Below are positions 40,092-47,615 of a stretch of 47,615 nt of DNA, piece by piece. Each line of letters begins with the position of its first letter. Position 1 is the stretch's first letter. This DNA is from Azospirillum halopraeferens DSM 3675 (lineage in GTDB: Bacteria > Pseudomonadota > Alphaproteobacteria > Azospirillales > Azospirillaceae). The stretch lies in assembly GCF_000429625.1 (NCBI RefSeq), contig NZ_AUCF01000039.1, positions 1 through 47,615 of the forward strand, in the 5' to 3' direction. A program made the translations under genes and the position numbers. The notes under the pieces are model-generated. The model did no database searches. It saw only the letters and a list, made by a program, of their open reading frames with translations, and was not told the DNA's origin.

Positions 40092-41528
40092 TCAGCGCCC
40101 CCGCCGGCCGGCGTCCCCCGACAGGCCGATGGCCTGCAACCGCTCGTAAAGAGAGGCGCGCGAAATGCCCAGCAGTTCGGCGGCCTTCACCTTCACCCCG
40201 TCCGCCTCCTTCAGGGCGGCGAGGATGGCGGCGCGCTCGGTTTCGCGGATGATGTCGCTGAGGGAGCGGACGGGGCTCCCGGCGGGCGGTGCCGGTGCGC
40301 GGGCCGGCGGCGCCGGCGGGGCAACGGGCAGCACCCGGTCGATGTGGGCGGCGGTCAGCAAGAGATCGTCGCTGAGCGCCATCACCCGTTCCAGGACGTT
40401 GTGCAGCTCGCGCACGTTGCCGGGCCAGGTGTGGGCGCGCAGGGCCGCGACGGCGCCCTCGTCCAGTTCGCGCGGCGGCTCGCCGAACCGGCCGGAAAGG
40501 CGGTCGAGGATGGCGGCGGCGATGCCCTCGATGTCCTCCGGGCGGTCGCGCAGCGGCGGCAGCATGATCGGCACGATGTTCAGGCGGTAGTAGAGGTCGG
40601 CGCGGAAGCCGCCGTCCCGCACCATGGCGGCGAGGTCGCGGCTGGTCGCTGCGATGATGCGGACGTCCACCGGGATCATCCGGTTGGAGCCGAGCGGCTC
40701 CACCTCCCGCTCCTGCAGAACGCGCAGCAGCTTGGTCTGCAGGGCCAGCGGCATGTCGCCGATCTCGTCCAGGAACAGGGTGCCGCCGTCGGCAAGCTGG
40801 AACTTGCCCTCGCGCAGGCGCCGGTCGGCCCCGGTGTAAGCGCCGGGGGCCACGCCGAACAGCTCGGCCTCCAGCAGGTTCTCGGGGATCGCCGCCACGT
40901 TCAGCCCGACCAGCGGCCGCCGCGCCCGCGGCGAGGTCGCGTGGATGGCGTGCGCCAGCAGCTCCTTGCCCGTGCCGGTCTCGCCAAGCAGCAGGACCGT
41001 GGAGTCCATCCGGGCGGCGCGGCGGCCCAGTCGCTTCACCTCGTTCATGGCCTCGGACACGCCGATGAGCTGGGAGAAGGAGTATTTGGCCCGCCGCTCC
41101 AGCGCCAGTTCGCGCCGGGTGCGCGACAGTTCCTCCTGCAAGGCCTGGTACTTGGTGACCAGCGGGCGCAGGTGCTCGGCACGGTCGAACAGGGCGAAGC
41201 CGATGGCACCGATCAGCGTGCCCTCCGCGTCGCGCAGCGGCAGGCGGGTGACGACGAAGACGCGCTCCCCCACCTCCATCAGGTCCAGCAGGTTGGGCTG
41301 TCCGGTCTCCACCACCCGGCGCATCTGGCTGTGCGGAATCACCTCCTCCACCGGCTTGCCCAGCGGGTTCACCGGATTCCCCAGCAGTTCGGCGTAGCGC
41401 TCCCCCAGCCAGGCGATGCGCGCCTCCCGGTCCACGATCAGCAGGCCGACGCAGGTGTCGCTGAGATGCTGGAACAGCGACGCCACCGCGTGTTCGCGCA
41501 GCGCGTCGAACGAGATTCCGGTCGTCAT
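40092..41528 (-). CDS. Sigma-54-dependent transcriptional activator with PAS domain
   Basis: A 478-residue enhancer-binding protein; the ATG at 41528 has a GGGAGGA box. Residues about 10-120 are a PAS sensor ('LSDTCVGLLIVDREARIAWL'), followed by a helical linker. The AAA+ domain spans about 155-385: Walker A 'LLGETGTGKE', sigma-54 loop 'GAYTGADRR', Walker B 'LFLDEIGDMP'. A Fis-type helix-turn-helix 'AAELLGISRASLYERLQ' closes it. It is divergent from the TRAP operon, in front of which a matching -24/-12 promoter lies, so it is the obvious activator. The PAS domain may sense the transported acid. Confidence 0.93.
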   Translation of the reverse strand: MTTGISFDALREHAVASLFQHLSDTCVGLLIVDREARIAWLGERYAELLGNPVNPLGKPVEEVIPHSQMRRVVETGQPNLLDLMEVGERVFVVTRLPLRDAEGTLIGAIGFALFDRAEHLRPLVTKYQALQEELSRTRRELALERRAKYSFSQLIGVSEAMNEVKRLGRRAARMDSTVLLLGETGTGKELLAHAIHATSPRARRPLVGLNVAAIPENLLEAELFGVAPGAYTGADRRLREGKFQLADGGTLFLDEIGDMPLALQTKLLRVLQEREVEPLGSNRMIPVDVRIIAATSRDLAAMVRDGGFRADLYYRLNIVPIMLPPLRDRPEDIEGIAAAILDRLSGRFGEPPRELDEGAVAALRAHTWPGNVRELHNVLERVMALSDDLLLTAAHIDRVLPVAPPAPPARAPAPPAGSPVRSLSDIIRETERAAILAALKEADGVKVKAAELLGISRASLYERLQAIGLSGDAGRRGR

Positions 41529-41652
41529 GGTCGTCCTCCCCCGCGCCGGCATGCGGTGCCGGTCGCACCCTGTTCTTGCCCGCCGGAACGCCCCGTCGCG
41601 CAACCGCAGCCCCCGCATCGGTCCGGGCATCGGAATCGCACGGTGTCCGCCG

Positions 41653-41678
41653 TGCCGACACAGTGTCTGCCGACACAG
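41653..41678 (+). promoter_or_regulatory. Tandem repeats, likely upstream activator sites
   Basis: TGCCGACACAG occurs at 41653-41663 and again at 41668-41678, 15 bp apart, and the dyad GACAC-A-GTGTC is embedded at 41657-41667. They lie about 90-115 bp before the -24 element, the usual distance for enhancer-type binding sites of sigma-54 activators. Confidence 0.65.
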
Positions 41679-41766
41679 ACATTCTGGCAGGCCGATCATC
41701 CTCTCCTCAAGACATTCGTCGGCAGCGGCCCTGCGGAATCCGCGGTCGGCGCGGCAGCGGGCGGAC

Positions 41767-41782
41767 TGGCACGGGCCTTGCT
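41767..41782 (+). promoter_or_regulatory. Sigma-54 (-24/-12) promoter of the TRAP operon
   Basis: TGGCAC-GGGCC-TTGCT: a perfect fit to the -24 TGGCAC and -12 TTGC(A/T) elements at the required spacing, on the plus strand and pointing toward dctP. Transcription should begin near 41794. The divergent gene codes for a sigma-54 activator, which makes chance unlikely. Confidence 0.88.
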
Positions 41783-42062
41783 GATCAGGGGGCAACCGGG
41801 CCGCGAGCCCGGGCAAGGGTCCGCACAGCAGCGTCCTTCGATCGATCCGTCGGTCGGGGCGGAGCACGAACGCCCGGGGTGAACCCGGGGGACGGTCGCC
41901 GGACGGGAGGAGCATCGGACGGTGCGCGGTGGCGCGCCGCCGCCGGGGCGGAGCGTCGCTCCGCCGTACCCCTCCCCCGCGACGGTCCGCGTTCGCCGCC
42001 CCGGCCGGCGTCACGCCTTCGGCTTCGAAGGCTCAACGGTTCATAACGGGAGGCCATCGACC

Positions 42063-43154
42063 ATGTCACTCTTCTCTCGGGGCCGCCGCGCCCTCCGCAC
42101 CCTGGTTCTGTCCGCGTCCGTGCTGGGCCTCGCCGCCGGGCTGGCCGCACCGGCGGAGGCCCAGGGGCGCAGCGACCGGGTGCGCTGGAGCGTGCCGATC
42201 GCCTTCGGCTCCAACCTGAAGGCGCTGGGCGACACGCTGCCGTGGGTGGCGCAGCAGCTTCAGCAGTCCAGCGACGGCAAGATCCGCTTCGAGATCTTCG
42301 AGCCGGGCAAGCTGGTGCCGGGCGTGGAGATCTTCGACGCCGTCAGCACCGGCAAGACCGACGCCGGCTATTCCTGGATGGGCTACGAGCAGGGGAAGGT
42401 CCCGGCCTCGGTGCTGTTCGGCGCGGTCCCCTTCGGCATGGAGCCGTGGGAGTTCATGGCGTGGATGTACTTCGGCGGCGGCAACGAGCTGCTGCGCGAG
42501 GTCTACGCGCCGCACCGGGTGGTGCCGATCTTCTGCGGCGTCATCAGCCCGGAAGCGGCCGGCTGGTTCCGCTTCGAGCTGACCTCGCTGGATCAGATCA
42601 AGGGCCTGAAGATCCGCGCCGCCGGCCTGGGCGGCCGGGTGTTGCAGAAGCTGGGCGCCTCGGTCACCGTGCTGCCCGGCAGCGAGCTGTTCCAGGCGCT
42701 GGAGAAGGGCGTGCTCGACGCCACCGAGTTCTCGCTGCCCTCGGTGGACGAGCAGCTCGGCTTCTACAAGGTCGCAAAGTTCTACTACCTGCCGGGCTGG
42801 CACCAGCCCTACACCGCCCAGTACCTCTACGTGAAGCAGGACGCCTGGGAGGGCCTGGCCCCCGCCGCCCGGGCGCAGATCGAAACCGCCTGCACCGCCG
42901 GCGTCACCATCGCGCTGGCCAAGTCCGAAGCGCTCCAGGGCGAGACGCTGCGCCGCTTCGAGAAGGAGGGCGTGAAGGCCGTGCGGCTCGACGACGAGAT
43001 CCTGCGCGCCCTGCGCACCGCCTCGGAAGAGGTGATCGCCGAGGAATCGGCGAAGAACGAGCTGTTCCGGAAGGTCCATGAATCGCAGCAGGCATTCATC
43101 GCCGGCTACGAGAACTGGAAGCAGCTCGGCTACCTGCCGCGCGGCTGGAAGTAA
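42063..43154 (+). CDS. dctP: TRAP transporter solute-binding protein (DctP family)
   Basis: A 363-residue periplasmic binding protein. The ATG at 42063 has GGGAGG at a slightly long spacing. Signal peptide to about residue 34 (AEAQ). 'WSVPIAFGSNLKALGDTL' opens the mature domain and 'GLKIRAAGLGGRVLQKLGAS' holds the conserved Arg that binds the carboxylate in DctP-like proteins. The substrate is probably a monocarboxylate such as 3-hydroxybutyrate or acetoacetate, judged by the downstream enzymes. A palindromic repeat separates it from dctQ. Confidence 0.93.
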   Translation: MSLFSRGRRALRTLVLSASVLGLAAGLAAPAEAQGRSDRVRWSVPIAFGSNLKALGDTLPWVAQQLQQSSDGKIRFEIFEPGKLVPGVEIFDAVSTGKTDAGYSWMGYEQGKVPASVLFGAVPFGMEPWEFMAWMYFGGGNELLREVYAPHRVVPIFCGVISPEAAGWFRFELTSLDQIKGLKIRAAGLGGRVLQKLGASVTVLPGSELFQALEKGVLDATEFSLPSVDEQLGFYKVAKFYYLPGWHQPYTAQYLYVKQDAWEGLAPAARAQIETACTAGVTIALAKSEALQGETLRRFEKEGVKAVRLDDEILRALRTASEEVIAEESAKNELFRKVHESQQAFIAGYENWKQLGYLPRGWK

Positions 43155-43159
43155 GCCCG

Positions 43160-43269
43160 CCGGAAAATGATCCCGTTCATCATTTTCCGGCCATCGAACC
43201 CTCCCGATCGATGCCCGGCATCGGTCGGGAGGGGCATGCCGGCGGCATCGGTCCGATGCCGCCGGAGTG
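43160..43269. repeat. Modular palindromic repeat, copy E (three hairpins)
   Basis: Module a 43160-43190 (arms CCGGAAAATGAT), module b 43200-43232 (arms CCTCCCGATCGATGCC with two mismatches), module c 43235-43269 (core arms CCGGCGGCATC). Same order as copy A. It fills the dctP-dctQ spacer, where a hairpin can raise binding protein levels over permease levels. Confidence 0.8.
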
Positions 43270-43300
43270 AGCCGCCGATCCCGCCGCCGGAGCGCCCGTC

Positions 43301-43870
43301 ATGAACACCACCGCGCAGGACGCGCACACCGACGCGGCCGGGGATCTGCCGCACACCGCGTTTTCCGCCGCCACGGACCGGGCCATCCGGTTCACGGGAG
43401 AGGCCGCGTCCTGGCTGTGGCCGCTGCTGATGCTGGTGATCGTCGTGCAGGTGGCCATGCGCTACCTGCTCGGGCGGGGCTCCATCATGTTCGAGGAGCT
43501 TCAGTGGCACATCTACGGCGTCGGCTTCCTGATCGGGCTGGCCTACACGCTGCAGACCGACGGCCACGTCCGCGTCGACGTTCTGGCCGAGCGCTGGTCG
43601 CGGCGCACCCGCGCAATCATCGAGATCATCGGCATCGTGGCGCTGCTGCTGCCCTTCGCCGTCGCCGTGATCATCGAGGGGAGCAAGCTCGCCCACACCG
43701 CCTATCTGCTGAACGAGGTGTCCCCGGCGCCGGGCGGCCTGCCCTACCGCTGGGTCATCAAGGCCGCGGTCCCGTTCGGCTTCATGCTGCTGACGCTGGC
43801 CGCACTGGCCCGCCTGTCGCGCTGCACGGCGCTGGTTCTGGGCTTTCCCCGCCCCGTGCCGCCGCGCTGA
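43301..43870 (+). CDS. dctQ: TRAP transporter small permease (DctQ family)
   Basis: A 189-residue membrane protein with four predicted helices: about 40-62 ('WLWPLLMLVIVVQVAMRYLL'), 70-90, 108-130 ('IIGIVALLLPFAVAVII') and 150-172. 'RYLLGRGSIMFEELQWHIYG' contains the conserved E-E/W pattern of DctQ proteins. It bridges the binding protein and the large permease of the transporter. The next gene follows after 27 bp. Confidence 0.92.
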   Translation: MNTTAQDAHTDAAGDLPHTAFSAATDRAIRFTGEAASWLWPLLMLVIVVQVAMRYLLGRGSIMFEELQWHIYGVGFLIGLAYTLQTDGHVRVDVLAERWSRRTRAIIEIIGIVALLLPFAVAVIIEGSKLAHTAYLLNEVSPAPGGLPYRWVIKAAVPFGFMLLTLAALARLSRCTALVLGFPRPVPPR

Positions 43871-43897
43871 CCGACGCCGCCCGCAAGGACACCCGCC

Positions 43898-45259
43898 ATG
43901 GAAGCCTTCGAGATCATCGTCACGGGACTGCTCGTCCTGTTCATCCTGCTGCTGTTCACCGGGTTTCCGATCGCCTGGATCCTCGGCGGCCTGTCGGTCG
44001 CCTTCACCGGGCTGGGCATCCTGCTGAGCAACCATTTCGACGTCGACACCTTCCTGCTCGACGCCTGGTCGGACTTCGCCATCATCGCCGACCGCATCTG
44101 GGCGCAGGTGGGCAACTGGGTGCTGGTGGCGCTGCCCATGTTCGTCTTCATGGGCCAGATGCTCGACCGATCGGGCGTCGCCGAGAAGATGATGCACAAC
44201 TTCGTGCGCGCCTTCGGCCGCATGCGCGGCGGGCTGGCGCTGACGGTGGTGCTGATCGGCGTGCTCCTGGCGGCGTCCACGGGCATCGTCGGCGCCTCGG
44301 TGGTGCTGCTGGCCATGATGTCGATCCCGGTGATGCAGCAGCACCGTTACTCGCGCGAGCTGGCGTCGGGGGTGGTCGCCGCCTCGGGCACGCTGGGCAT
44401 CCTGATCCCTCCGTCGATCATGCTGGTGCTGATGGCCGACCAGCTCTCGCTGCCGGTGGGCGACCTGTTCATGGGGGCGCTGATGCCCGGCCTGCTGCTG
44501 GGCGGCCTCTACATGGCCTACGTGATCATCATCGCCAACCTGAAACCCGACCTGGCCCCCATCGACGAGAACCAGCCGCCGCTGGACTGGCGGGCGGTGC
44601 TGAACGTGGTGCTGGCGGTGCTGCCGGCGCTGGCGCTGATCCTGGCGGTGCTGGGCACCATCTTCTTCGGCATCGCCACGCCGACCGAGGCGTCGGGGGT
44701 GGGTGCCTTCGGGGCGACCCTGCTGGCGGCGGCCAACGGCCGGCTGACCCTGACGGTGCTGCGCGAGGCGTGCCGCGCCACCATGCACACCACCGCCTTC
44801 ATCTTCGCCATCTTCCTGGGGGCGACCGCGTTCTCGCTGGTGATGCGCTCGCTGGGCGGCGACGAGTTCATCGCCGACCTGCTGAAGGGGCTGCCGTTCG
44901 AGCCGACCGGCGTGGTGATCTTCATCCTGCTGATCGCCTTCCTGCTGGGCTTCTTCCTCGACTGGCTGGAGATCACACTGATCATGCTGCCGCTGGTGGC
45001 GCCGGTGGTGCAGGCGCTGGGCTTCGACATGGTCTGGTTCGTGGTGATCTTCGCGGTCTGCCTGCAGACCTCGTTCCTGACGCCGCCGGTGGGCTTCTCC
45101 CTGTTCTATCTGAAGGGCGTGTGCCCGCCGGGCTTCACCATCATGCACATCTACCGCGGCGTGATCCCCTTCGTGCTGCTCCAGGCCGCCGCAGTGACCG
45201 CCTGCTTCTACTGGCAGGAACTGGTGCTCTGGCTGCCCCGGCAGGTCTACGGCGGCTGA
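43898..45259 (+). CDS. dctM: TRAP transporter large permease (DctM family)
   Basis: A 453-residue membrane protein with about twelve helices. Family marks: 'GFPIAWILGGLSV' near the N-terminus, 'AASTGIVGASVVLLAMMSIP' near residue 125, 'GTLGILIPPSIMLVLMADQ' near residue 165, and 'FFGIATPTEASGVGAFGA' near residue 255. It forms the sodium-driven transport channel with DctQ. It belongs to the longer DctM group with the 'LDWLEITLIMLPLVAPVV' segment near residue 353. Confidence 0.95.
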   Translation: MEAFEIIVTGLLVLFILLLFTGFPIAWILGGLSVAFTGLGILLSNHFDVDTFLLDAWSDFAIIADRIWAQVGNWVLVALPMFVFMGQMLDRSGVAEKMMHNFVRAFGRMRGGLALTVVLIGVLLAASTGIVGASVVLLAMMSIPVMQQHRYSRELASGVVAASGTLGILIPPSIMLVLMADQLSLPVGDLFMGALMPGLLLGGLYMAYVIIIANLKPDLAPIDENQPPLDWRAVLNVVLAVLPALALILAVLGTIFFGIATPTEASGVGAFGATLLAAANGRLTLTVLREACRATMHTTAFIFAIFLGATAFSLVMRSLGGDEFIADLLKGLPFEPTGVVIFILLIAFLLGFFLDWLEITLIMLPLVAPVVQALGFDMVWFVVIFAVCLQTSFLTPPVGFSLFYLKGVCPPGFTIMHIYRGVIPFVLLQAAAVTACFYWQELVLWLPRQVYGG

Positions 45260-45289
45260 GCGCGCACGACGGGGACGGAGGACATCACC

Positions 45290-46102
45290 ATGCACAAGGA
45301 CATCCTGGTCCATCTCGACCGCACCGCCCACAGCGACCACCGCCTGGCCGTGGCGGCCGGGCTGGCGGCCCGCTTCGGCGCCACCCTGGTGGGGCTGCGG
45401 GTGGAGGTGCACCCGCACGTGCCCAACGCCATCCGCGCGGGCATCCCGGCGGAGGCGCTGGCCGCGCAGGCCGACGCCATCACCGCCGACACCGCCCGCA
45501 TCCGCGACGGCTTCCACGCGGCGGCCCGGGCCGCCGGCGTACCGGCCCTGTGGTGGATGGACACCGGCGGCGGGGTGGAACAGGTGTGCCGGCGCGCGCG
45601 CCACGCCGGGCTGACGGTGGCCGGCGCGCCCGACGCCGACCACGAGGAGGAGCTGCCCGCCGGCACCCTCGTCCACCACCTGCTGATGACCGCCGGCCGG
45701 CCGGTGCTGGTGGTCCCCGACGCGGGGGCGCCGGGGGTGCCCGGCGCGCGGGTCGCGGTGGCCTGGGACGGCAGCCGCGAGGCCAGCCGCGCCGTCGCCG
45801 ACGCCATGCCGATCCTGGCCGCCGCCGCGGAGGTGCTGCTGTTCCGCGTCGGCGAGGGCGCCGACTCCCTGACCGAGGCGGCCGCCCACCTCGCGCGCAA
45901 CGGCGTTGGCGTGCGCAGCGACGCCGTGCCGGCCGGCGCGCGGGGCGTCGGCCCCGCCATCCTGGACGCCGCCGCCGGCTTCGGCGCCGACCTGCTGGTG
46001 ATGGGCGGCTACGGCCACTCGCGCCTGGCCGAACTGGTGCTGGGCGGCGCCACCCGCCACGTGCTCCACCACGCCGCCATCCCCGTGCTGATGGCGCATT
46101 GA
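45290..46102 (+). CDS. Universal stress protein, tandem UspA-like
   Basis: A 270-residue cytoplasmic protein made of two Usp-like halves. The first opens 'KDILVHLDRTAHSDHRLAVA'; the second begins near residue 153 ('ARVAVAWDGSREASRAVADA') and ends with the nucleotide-binding motif 'LLVMGGYGHSRLAELVLGG' near residue 235. The first half has lost a clear G-x2-G-x9-G motif, so only the second probably binds ATP. It lies between transporter and dehydrogenase genes in an operon-like run; its role there is not evident. Confidence 0.9.
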   Translation: MHKDILVHLDRTAHSDHRLAVAAGLAARFGATLVGLRVEVHPHVPNAIRAGIPAEALAAQADAITADTARIRDGFHAAARAAGVPALWWMDTGGGVEQVCRRARHAGLTVAGAPDADHEEELPAGTLVHHLLMTAGRPVLVVPDAGAPGVPGARVAVAWDGSREASRAVADAMPILAAAAEVLLFRVGEGADSLTEAAAHLARNGVGVRSDAVPAGARGVGPAILDAAAGFGADLLVMGGYGHSRLAELVLGGATRHVLHHAAIPVLMAH

Positions 46103-46161
46103 GACCGACCGGGCGCACGCCGCAGGCGTGCGACCCCATGGACAGGAAAAGGGATAGGGAC

Positions 46162-46947
46162 ATGGACCTGAAGGGCAAGGCCGCGCTGGTCACCGGATCG
46201 ACCAGCGGGATCGGCCTGGCGGTTGCCCGCGCGCTGGCGGCGCGCGGCGCCGACATCGTGCTGAACGGCCTGGGCGACGCCGGGGCGATCGAGGACCTGC
46301 GCGCCACCCTGGCGCACGAGCACGGGGTGCGCGTCTCCTTCCACGGCGCCGACCTGTCGGCGCCGGACGGGGCGGAGGCGCTGGTCGCCCACGCGCAAGC
46401 GGACCCGGGGCGGATCGACATCCTGGTCAACAACGCCGGCATCCAGCACGTCGCCCCGGTGGAGGCGTTCCCGGCCGAGCGGTGGGACGCCGTCATCGCC
46501 ATCAACCTGTCGGCGGTGTTCCACACCACCCGGCTGGCCCTGCCGGGGATGAAGGCGCGGGGCTGGGGTCGCATCGTCAACATCGCCTCGGTGCACGGGC
46601 TGGTCGCCTCGGCGCACAAGGCGGCCTACGTGGCGGCCAAGCACGGCGTCGTCGGGCTGACCAAGGTGGTGGGGCTGGAGACGGCGGGCAGCGGCGTCAC
46701 CTGCAACGCCGTCTGCCCCGGCTGGGTGCTGACGCCGCTGGTGCAGGCGCAGGTGGACGCCCTGGCGCAGATCCGCGGCCTCGACGGGGCGACGGCGCGC
46801 CGGCAGCTTCTGGAGGAGAAGCAGCCGTCCCGGCAGTTCGTCACGCCCGAACAGCTCGGCGACCTCACCGTCTTCCTGTGCTCCGACGCGGCGGCGCAGA
46901 TGACCGGCTCGGCGCTGGTCATGGACGGCGGCTGGACCGCGCAGTGA
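46162..46947 (+). CDS. 3-hydroxybutyrate dehydrogenase
   Basis: A 261-residue short-chain dehydrogenase. Cofactor motif 'TGSTSGIGLAVARAL' near residue 11, 'NNAGIQHVAPVE' near residue 91, catalytic Ser in 'NIASVHGLVAS', 'YVAAKHGVVGL' with catalytic Tyr and Lys near 156-160, and 'CPGWVLTPLV' near residue 188. The 'GIQHVAPVE' and 'SVHGLVAS' sequences are characteristic of D-3-hydroxybutyrate dehydrogenases. It makes acetoacetate for the ligase encoded next. An ATG at 46138 is also in frame; 46162 matches the family start 'MDLKGKAALVTG'. Confidence 0.92.
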   Translation: MDLKGKAALVTGSTSGIGLAVARALAARGADIVLNGLGDAGAIEDLRATLAHEHGVRVSFHGADLSAPDGAEALVAHAQADPGRIDILVNNAGIQHVAPVEAFPAERWDAVIAINLSAVFHTTRLALPGMKARGWGRIVNIASVHGLVASAHKAAYVAAKHGVVGLTKVVGLETAGSGVTCNAVCPGWVLTPLVQAQVDALAQIRGLDGATARRQLLEEKQPSRQFVTPEQLGDLTVFLCSDAAAQMTGSALVMDGGWTAQ

Positions 46948-46957
46948 GGAAACGGCC

Positions 46958-47615
46958 ATGACCCCGGACACCATGAACGCCATGAACACCATGAACGCCG
47001 CAGCACCCCTGTGGCAGCCGTCGCCCGAACGCATCGCCGCCGCGGCGCTGACCGGCTTCCGCGCGGCGGTCAACGCCCGCTTCGCCCTGGCCCTGGCCGA
47101 TTATGAAGAGCTGTGGGCCTGGTCGGTGGCGAGGAAGGAGGATTTCTGGCGCTTCCTGTGGGAGTGGGCCGGCGTGGCCGGCGAGCCCGGCGAGCGCGTG
47201 CTGGTGGACGGCGACCGCATGCCCGGTGCGCGCTGGTTCCCCGACGCCCGCCTGAACTACGCCGAAACCGTTCTGGCCGGTGCGCCGGCGGGTGACGCCG
47301 TGGTCTTCCGGGGCGAGGACAAGGTGCGCCGCCGCTGGAGCGGGGCCGAGCTGAAGGCCGAGGTGTCGCGCCTGCAGCAGGCGCTGAAGGCCGCCGGGGT
47401 CGGCGTCGGCGACCGGGTCGCCGCCTATATGCCCAACATGCCCGAGACGCTGGCCGCCATGCTGGCCACCGCCGGTCTGGGCGCCACCTGGTCCTCCTGC
47501 TCCCCCGACTTTGGCGCGCAGGGGGTGGTGGACCGCTTCGGCCAGATCGAGCCCAAGGTCCTCTTCTTCCCCGACGCGTACTGGTACAACGGCAAGGCCC
47601 ACGACGTGCGCGCCA
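46958..47615 (+). CDS. Acetoacetyl-CoA synthetase, 5' part only
   Basis: The first 219 codons of a ligase cut by the window edge. 'PLWQPSPERIAAAALTGFRA' and 'FWRFLWEWAGV' followed by 'PGARWFPDARLNYAE' are the N-terminal landmarks of acetoacetate-CoA ligases, and 'ATWSSCSPDFGAQGVVDRF' near residue 180 is specific for them compared with acetyl-CoA synthetases. It activates acetoacetate with ATP and CoA. A GAGGA box serves the ATG at 46958. The start region has three closely spaced Met-Asn repeats (codons for MNAMNTMNA), giving several possible starts. Confidence 0.92.
   Translation, partial: MTPDTMNAMNTMNAAAPLWQPSPERIAAAALTGFRAAVNARFALALADYEELWAWSVARKEDFWRFLWEWAGVAGEPGERVLVDGDRMPGARWFPDARLNYAETVLAGAPAGDAVVFRGEDKVRRRWSGAELKAEVSRLQQALKAAGVGVGDRVAAYMPNMPETLAAMLATAGLGATWSSCSPDFGAQGVVDRFGQIEPKVLFFPDAYWYNGKAHDVRA

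Larger units (their letters stand above)
41529..42062 (+). promoter_or_regulatory. Divergent regulatory region of the TRAP operon
   Basis: A 534-bp gap without a supported gene, holding the regulator's leader on one side and the TRAP operon promoter on the other. Two elements are listed separately: direct repeats at 41653-41678 and the -24/-12 promoter at 41767-41782. From the promoter to the dctP ATG there is a GC-rich leader of about 270 bases with no obvious coding sequence. Confidence 0.6.

Noticed and set aside
11321..43269. The repeated palindromes as a CRISPR array
   Set aside because: Copies are dispersed over 32 kb, vary in length and orientation, and have no regular spacers or cas genes.
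43130..46099. A 989-codon minus-strand frame opposite the TRAP and stress-protein genes
   Set aside because: Low-complexity His/Gln/Arg/Asp composition typical of an antisense shadow; the plus-strand genes are certain.

Overview
The window is GC-rich, gene-dense DNA from what looks like an alphaproteobacterium of the Azospirillum type (Rhodospirillales). The basis is gene content: a XoxF-type quinoprotein dehydrogenase with its helper genes, a complete sox cluster, a TRAP/3-hydroxybutyrate/acetoacetate block and abundant two-component regulators. The genus is an inference. No rRNA, tRNA, CRISPR array or intact insertion sequence was seen.

Layout. (1) 1-546: 5' part of pabB, cut by the window edge, then a small conserved ORF. 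(2) 980-19783: a large quinoprotein (PQQ) alcohol/methanol oxidation island. It holds a LuxR-type response regulator, an ABC transporter set with a YVTN propeller, a soluble chemoreceptor, cytochrome c, a cupredoxin-like protein with a poly-Asp tract, a CXXCW protein, xoxJ-xoxG-xoxF, a 'relay' zinc hydrolase, a SoxYZ-like carrier, a MxaD-like protein, a second propeller, and a TtrS-like sensor kinase with a FixJ-like regulator. The Asp-Tyr-Asp pair in the dehydrogenase active site predicts a lanthanide enzyme. (3) 20237-27149: five genes of unknown role: a 1005-residue protein with beta domains, coiled coil and C-terminal membrane segments; a small protein sharing its beta motif; a Hint-domain protein; a paralogue of that protein lacking Hint; and a secreted metzincin protease. 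This is the best candidate for an undescribed system. (4) 27166-28242: a transposase remnant and a vapBC pair whose toxin has an internal deletion. (5) 28707-38019: sox operon in the order C-D-Y-Z-A-X-B, followed by a DsrE-like protein, a YeeE/SoxT-like transporter and a SoxH-like hydrolase, for periplasmic thiosulfate oxidation. (6) 38051-40089: a secreted flavin oxidase and an orphan BrnA antitoxin with a truncated brnT. (7) 40092-47615: a sigma-54 activator, a matching -24/-12 promoter, TRAP transporter dctPQM, a universal stress protein, 3-hydroxybutyrate dehydrogenase and the start of acetoacetyl-CoA synthetase; together these take up and burn ketone-body-like acids.

Running through the intergenic gaps is a family of modular palindromes (BIME-like), placed between xoxF and xoxG, between dctP and dctQ, at a convergent gene end, and around the accessory region. 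A separate 63-bp repeat occurs twice. A 20-bp site is shared upstream of the ABC operon and the xoxF operon, with a weaker match upstream of the response regulator gene, and could define a regulon.

All function calls come from reading motifs and recalled family features; no database search was run.
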